NCBI GenBank assembly: GCA_003049485.1
Contig: PYST01000511.1
Location: 1 to 20,762 of the forward strand
Direction: 5' to 3'
DNA length: 20,762 nt
Source of the DNA: Ophioceras dolichostomum
Lineage: Eukaryota > Ascomycota > Sordariomycetes > Magnaporthales > Ophioceraceae
A program made the translations under genes and the position numbers. The notes beneath the pieces are model-generated. The model was not told the origin of the DNA. It did no database searches and saw nothing but the letters and a program-made list of their open reading frames with translations. Below are positions 16,481 to 20,762 of this stretch, in pieces (position 1 is the stretch's first letter; each line of letters opens with the position of its first letter).

Positions 16481-19400
16481 ATGGCGACAGCAGGCATGGA
16501 AGGCGACTACTTCGTCTACGACAACCGGCTCGCGTCCTTCAACCTCGGCCCCAAGCGGCGAGTTTCCAACGCGATCTCGCGTGCCCGGAAGGCCCCGTCG
16601 TGGCCTCACAAGTATCCCGAGCCATCCGAGGTATGTTCAAGCTAGAGAGTTCTCCTCTCCTCGGTTACCCCACGACGTGACGGGACTGGCAACATGTTGA
16701 GAGCAACGCGCTGATCCGATTCCGGAACATGTTCGCAGCTCGCCAAAGCCGGCTTCTTCTTTCAGCCTGGGCCGGAAAGCCCAGACAATGTCACCTGCTT
16801 CCTCTGCGGCCACGCGCTCGCCAACTGGGAAGCGCAGGACGATCCCGTCGAAGAGCACCTCAAGCACGCACCTACATGCGGCTGGGCCGTCACCTCCGCG
16901 ATCGAGGCCCAGCTGAACGGGTTTGACAAGATAGACCCGAGGGATTCCAAGATGCTCAAGGCCCGGAAGGCCACCTTCGCCGACCGATGGCCGCATGATG
17001 GTAGCAGGGGGTGGAAATGCAAGTCCAAGCAGGTATGAATGACTTACCAACCAGAGAGTGTAGCGAAACCACGGACGCCAGTGGGGCCGATCACTGGAGG
17101 ACTGCGTTATTGACCGTGTCCTTCACCAAAATAGCTAGCTGAGGCCGGGTGGAAGTTTACACCGAATACCGAGTTCGGAGATGCTGCCAAGTGCACGTAT
17201 TGTGGGCTGGAGGTGGATAGATGGGAGCCCAGTGATAATCCAATGTAAGCACTCCGTCGAGATTTCCCACCATCAGCAGCAATATATGGACTGAAGTCGC
17301 TGACACAACGCATCACCCTATTCAGCGAGGAGCACTTCCGGAGGAGTCCGACGTGCCCCTATTTCGAAATGATCAACAACAACCCGCCGCCGTCGAAGAG
17401 GGCGACGAAATCCAAAGCGGCCGCGCGAGGCTCCAAGGTCTCGCGAATGTCCATGCAATCTGTCGCCACCGCCGCGTCCGACATGACATCCGTGGCGGAC
17501 GCCCCCGCCGACCACGAAGATAGCGTCATGACCACCGCCTCGGTGATGACGCAGAGCAGTAAGAGGACTGCTCGGGCGAAGCGCGCGCCTGCAGCTGCCA
17601 AGGGTCGGAAAACCAAGGCGAAGAAGGACGAGGTGGTCGAGATCCACGAAGATGCCAATCCACTGGCCGCGGCGGCTGGGATGCCGCCTCCCCCACCGAA
17701 ACCTACCCGGGGCCGCAAGCGAGGTAGTGACGCCGTCGAGGATTCGGTCCTCACCAACGCGGAGGCCCCTGCGCCCAAGAAGCGGGCGACGCGCGCTGCT
17801 CGCGGGAGCCAGAACGCTGCCGCTGACGCGTCGGTTCTGACCACCGCTTCTCATGATGTGGATCCAGCGGCGCCGACGGCGAAGGCGAACACTGGAAGGA
17901 AAAGAGCCGCTACGAAGACTCGAGGCCGCAAGGGCTCGGCCGTCTCCGTTGCCTCTACCGCATCCACGGCTTCTCTGCGCGCCGCTGCTCCTCGGATTCC
18001 AACGGACGAGGAGCTCGACCGCCAGCTGCAGGCTGATCTGGACCGACCGCTCACCGACGATGAAGATCTTGCTGCTGACTCCGAGTCGGAGAGAAGGAAG
18101 GCTCCCGCTAAGGCTGCTGCTGCTAAGGGCAAAAAGGCGGCGGCCGCCGGCAAGAGCGCCACTGCCCCCGTCCCGGTCGAAGAGCCCAAGGGCGCCTACG
18201 CCATGTTCGACCCGGTCCCGCCACAGCCCGACGAGGCCGCTGTCGACGCCGAGCTGCAGGCCCTCGAGGCCGAGAAGGCCGCGGAGGAGAACCAGGCTGC
18301 CGCCCAAGGAATCTCGGTGCCTAAGAAGGGCGGCAGGAAACCACCGGCGGCGGCTGGCACGCGCAAGACATCTAAGCAGGTCAAGAAGGGCAAGGAGCCT
18401 GTTGTTGCCCCGCCTCAGGCCGTACTAGAGCCGGAGCCGGAACTTGAGCAGGAGGAGGCAGAGGCGGAGGCGCATCAACAGCCCAATCACGTGCCTGAAC
18501 AGCCCGAACCCGCCGACGCCGAAGAAGCAGACCCTGCGACGCAGCTTGCCCAGGAGGCGGAGGAATACTACGATGCCACGCAGGTCCACGACTCCAGCAT
18601 AGCGACTGTTGTCGAGGGAGGAGGAGCAAGCGCGAGCGCCGCCGCGCCGCCGCCACCTAAGCGGGGTAGAGGCCGGCCTAAGAAGCAGTCTTCGTTGTCG
18701 CAGGCGTCCGTCGTCGCCGCCCCCGTAGTCGCCGACGAGGACGTGACGCCACGTGTTTCTGTCCTTGTGGACGAGACGCCTGTGGCGGCCGTGGCGGCCG
18801 TGGCGGCCGTGGCGGTAGCGACGGCTGAGCTCTCTTCTGAATCTCTTATTCTTGCACCTACAACTGCTACTGCGCCTGCTGCTGCCTCTACAACTACAAC
18901 TGCGACCGCCTCAGCTGCACGTCCTGCTGTGCTAAAGGCTTTGAAGCAGGGTGCTTTCGCCATTCACGAGGCAGACGACGACGACGAGCCGACGCCGCGA
19001 CCTCTCCCGCGTCCGCCGATCACCGCCGCGGCACCGTCCTCCCGCCCTCTCCCCGACCCGCCCGCCACGCCGCGCGCGGCAGTGTCGCACAACATCTCGC
19101 CCGCGCCGTCGGCCGCGCAGCCGGTGCTCTCACCGTCGCAGTCGCCCCAGTCCTCGGACGCGGAGAACCAACCTCCTGCTTCGCGCCTCGCTCTATCGAG
19201 CAGCCCGGCCCGGCCGCCCGTCCTCGCCTCTCACAGCAGCAACAATATCAACAATAACATTAACCTCCTGCAGCAAGGGCAGGCGACGCCTGTGCGCCGT
19301 GCACTGGGCTCGCCGTCTAAGCAGCAGCAGAACGCAAACAACGGCAGGACGATAGGCGGGGTGCAGAGCATGAACCCCTGGACGGACGTGGACGTCGAGA

Positions 19401-19705
19401 TGGTCTTTGCTGATTTGGAGAATTACATCGACGCCGATGGTGGTGATGGTGATGATAAGGAGAATGGTGTTTCCAGTGGTGGTGGTGCTGCTGGTGCTGA
19501 GGGCAAGGGGAAGGAGAAGGGGAAGGGCAAGTACGCGGAGCTGACATCTCCGGAACGGAGGATGACCGTCGAGGAGTGGATGCATCACGTTGCGGGCCAG
19601 GCGGAGGAGAGGATGAAGTATGAGTGCGAGGCTATGGTGGGCGCTTTTGAGAGGGAGGGCGGGAGGGCGGTTAGGTGTTTGGAGGGGTTGGTTGTTGAGC
19701 GGTAG
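16481..19705 (+). CDS. bir1: Bir1/survivin-like chromosomal passenger protein (four exons)
   Basis: Exons 16481-16630, 16739-17032, 17135-17244 and 17326-19705 (introns of 108, 102 and 81 nt) encode 977 residues. ATG 16481 is the first in frame. Two BIR domains are seen: the first has C70, C73, H90 and C97, the second C168, C171, H188 and C195, both with CX2CX16HX6C zinc spacing. GGDYF-type starts and SWPHK are typical of fungal Bir1. A long disordered middle follows, rich in Ala, Lys and Glu, with basic AT-hook-like motifs (best GRGRPKK at about 632-638) and an Ala-Val repeat. The C-terminus has ERRMTVEEWMHHVAGQAEERM...CEAMV and RCLEGLV, the conserved fungal tail. Bir1 joins INCENP and Aurora kinase at centromeres and the spindle; it controls chromosome segregation and is not known as a caspase inhibitor in this context. 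Models starting in exon 4 would lose both BIR domains. Confidence 0.93.
18782..18808. repeat. 9-nt coding minisatellite (GTGGCGGCC)x3
   Basis: Three perfect GTGGCGGCC units plus a partial fourth in bir1 exon 4 code a Val-Ala-Ala repeat in the disordered region. Confidence 0.9.
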
Positions 19706-20328
19706 CGGCATATTGAGGCTGGGTTGGGGTTGGGCAAGCAGGGTCATAAGGGGTGTGCTTTTTCTATTCTGTGTGTGTGTCTGTTTGTCTGTGGCTGTGT
19801 GTGTCTGTTTGTTTGTGGCATCTGGTGGCCTTCCTTCCTCCGTGGAGTGTCTGGATGGGGAGTGGAGGGAGGGAGGCACATGACAGCGGCGTTTCTTTTC
19901 CTTTCCTTGTTCTTCCCTTTTTCCGGCTGGTGCATTTGGATGGCGGGCGTTGTTCATCCTGGCAGACGTGGGTTCCTGGTTGCTTGTCTGGTCTGTCTGG
20001 ATTTCGCACAGTGATGGATAGCTGGAATCTTTGTTCGATATCAATGACGCTCACGTTCTTTGTTTACCTCGGGGGCTTTTTGGTCACGGCGTCATCGGAC
20101 ATCATAGCTCGATTTTGGTTCCACATTTTGACTGGCAGTTTCTTCTTGTTTATCTTTCCTCAGATTCCCGAGTCCTCCTCGTCTCTTGATCTTCTCGTTC
20201 CCTCTCGTTCCTCGTCATCATAGTGTTTGCCTCCCCGAGTTCCTCTCGGAAATCTCCTTCGACATCTCACAAGCACGCCCCCTTCGCGTCTGTCACGGGC
20301 CTGGCCCGCTCCTCCCGGTGCACTCTAT
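19706..20328. other. Intergenic, bir1 3' UTR and following promoter
   Basis: About 620 nt, GT-rich just after the bir1 stop and CT-rich near 20160-20230, the latter fitting a promoter for a plus-strand gene. No gene seen. Confidence 0.5.
19772..19819. repeat. 24-nt GT-rich tandem repeat, two copies
   Basis: Units at 19772-19795 and 19796-19819 differ at one base. They lie about 70 nt past the bir1 stop, probably in its 3' UTR. Confidence 0.8.
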
Positions 20329-20762
20329 ATGTCACGTGACCGCCCATCCTCCGCGCTTAGCATCGCGTCTCCAGACGCGATTCTCTCGTTAGATTCTGTT
20401 CTCCATGCAGCTTTAGAAGTCAATATCAAGCCATACGTTGCGCCGCGACAGTAAGCTGCATCTACTTTGCGGGTACTGCTGTCGTCTGAATACCCTCTGA
20501 CCCCGATTCCGATTCCGATTCCGCTCTGCCCAGATTCGGATTCTCCGAGTCCGCTTCCCCAGAAACGCGACAGCCCTGCCCAGTCGCAGACCGGTGCTGG
20601 CGGCGCTCAGCCAGCCACTCAAGGCGGCTACCACCCTCGCAGTGGCTGCCAACCCGCCTACCGTGGCGGGCGGCTTCGCGGGCCAGACCCAATACCCTCC
20701 CCCGGGCTACTTCGGCAACGGTGCCGACCGCGGCTACGGCAGCAGCCAGTGCTACAACGGCC
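20329..20762 (+). CDS. Possible 5' end of a gene with Gly/Pro/Tyr-rich N-terminus, cut by window edge
   Basis: The model is tentative. ATG 20329 opens 40 codons ending in CGACA, followed by a GTAAGC donor at 20451, a CTGAC at 20497-20501 and several CAG acceptors (20533, 20562). Splicing to 20563 gives a frame open to the edge, reading AGQTQYPPPGYFGNGADRGYG near the end. That composition is common in disordered N-termini of fungal metacaspases, calpain-like and other proteins. A competing frame, offset by one base, reads GGAQPATQGGYHPRSG at about 20598-20645 and then degrades, which suggests a frameshift, a decayed copy or an unseen splice site. No domain is visible, so the product is unknown. 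Confidence 0.3.
20331..20340. promoter_or_regulatory. GTCACGTGAC palindrome (CACGTG E-box)
   Basis: A perfect 10-bp palindrome centred on CACGTG, the core bound by fungal bHLH factors of the Cbf1/Pho4 type. It overlaps the candidate ATG at 20329-20331, so if it is a functional promoter site the true start of the gene must lie further right. Confidence 0.4.
20503..20523. repeat. (CCGATT)3 hexamer repeat
   Basis: Three perfect CCGATT units and a partial fourth, lying inside the candidate first intron of the right-edge gene. Confidence 0.85.

Noticed and set aside
1..20762. CRISPR arrays, bacterial operons, riboswitches or terminators
   Set aside because: The introns and gene families show a eukaryotic nuclear genome; the short repeats are simple microsatellites or single tandem duplications.

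Overview
The window looks like nuclear DNA of a filamentous ascomycete, most likely a Sordariomycete. The evidence is GC-rich coding sequence, short introns (81-285 nt) with GTRNGY donors and CTNAY-like branch sites, a Tad-clade-like LINE whose tail is a trinucleotide repeat, and recognisable fungal housekeeping genes (Cdc4 myosin light chain, saccharolysin-type M3 peptidase, Bir1). All family names rest on motif recognition by eye; no search was run.

Region 1 (1-2743) is a nest of retroelements on the minus strand. A 5'-truncated LINE (711-2701) carries the end of a reverse transcriptase, an RNase H domain and a C-terminal zinc knuckle. It is bounded by a perfect 14-bp target-site duplication (697-710 and 2702-2715) and ends in a (TAG)9 tail. 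It sits in frame inside an older coding frame that starts at 2725 and resumes at 710 as a charged, coiled-coil-like protein with one in-frame stop. Left of that, a startless open frame runs off the window edge and contains a LINE endonuclease GDFNA motif.

Region 2 (2744-10009) holds accessory genes: a small proline-rich protein with paired CxxC motifs (3692-4354), a probably secreted FAD-dependent amine-oxidase-like flavoprotein with one intron (5371-7055), a minus-strand CoA-binding Rossmann protein with one intron (7423-8169), and a class I methyltransferase of the Tmt1/Crg1 type (8909-10009). The flavoprotein and CoA-binding genes converge; the CoA-binding and methyltransferase genes diverge from a shared 739-nt upstream region.

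Region 3 (10010-19705) is conserved core: the cytokinetic myosin light chain cdc4 (3 coding exons, possibly with a 5' leader intron), an M3 oligopeptidase (2 exons) and Bir1, the BIR-domain subunit of the chromosomal passenger complex (4 exons). They are all on the plus strand with about 1 kb between them and have no shared pathway beyond the role of cdc4 and bir1 in cell division. The last 430 nt hold the uncertain start of another plus-strand gene with a Gly/Pro/Tyr-rich N-terminus.

I saw no clearly new biological system. The most informative observations are the nested LINE with its in-frame fusion, a uORF whose stop overlaps the flavoprotein start, the possible leader intron of cdc4, GATA-like half-finger spacing in the 3692 protein, and an AT-hook motif in Bir1.
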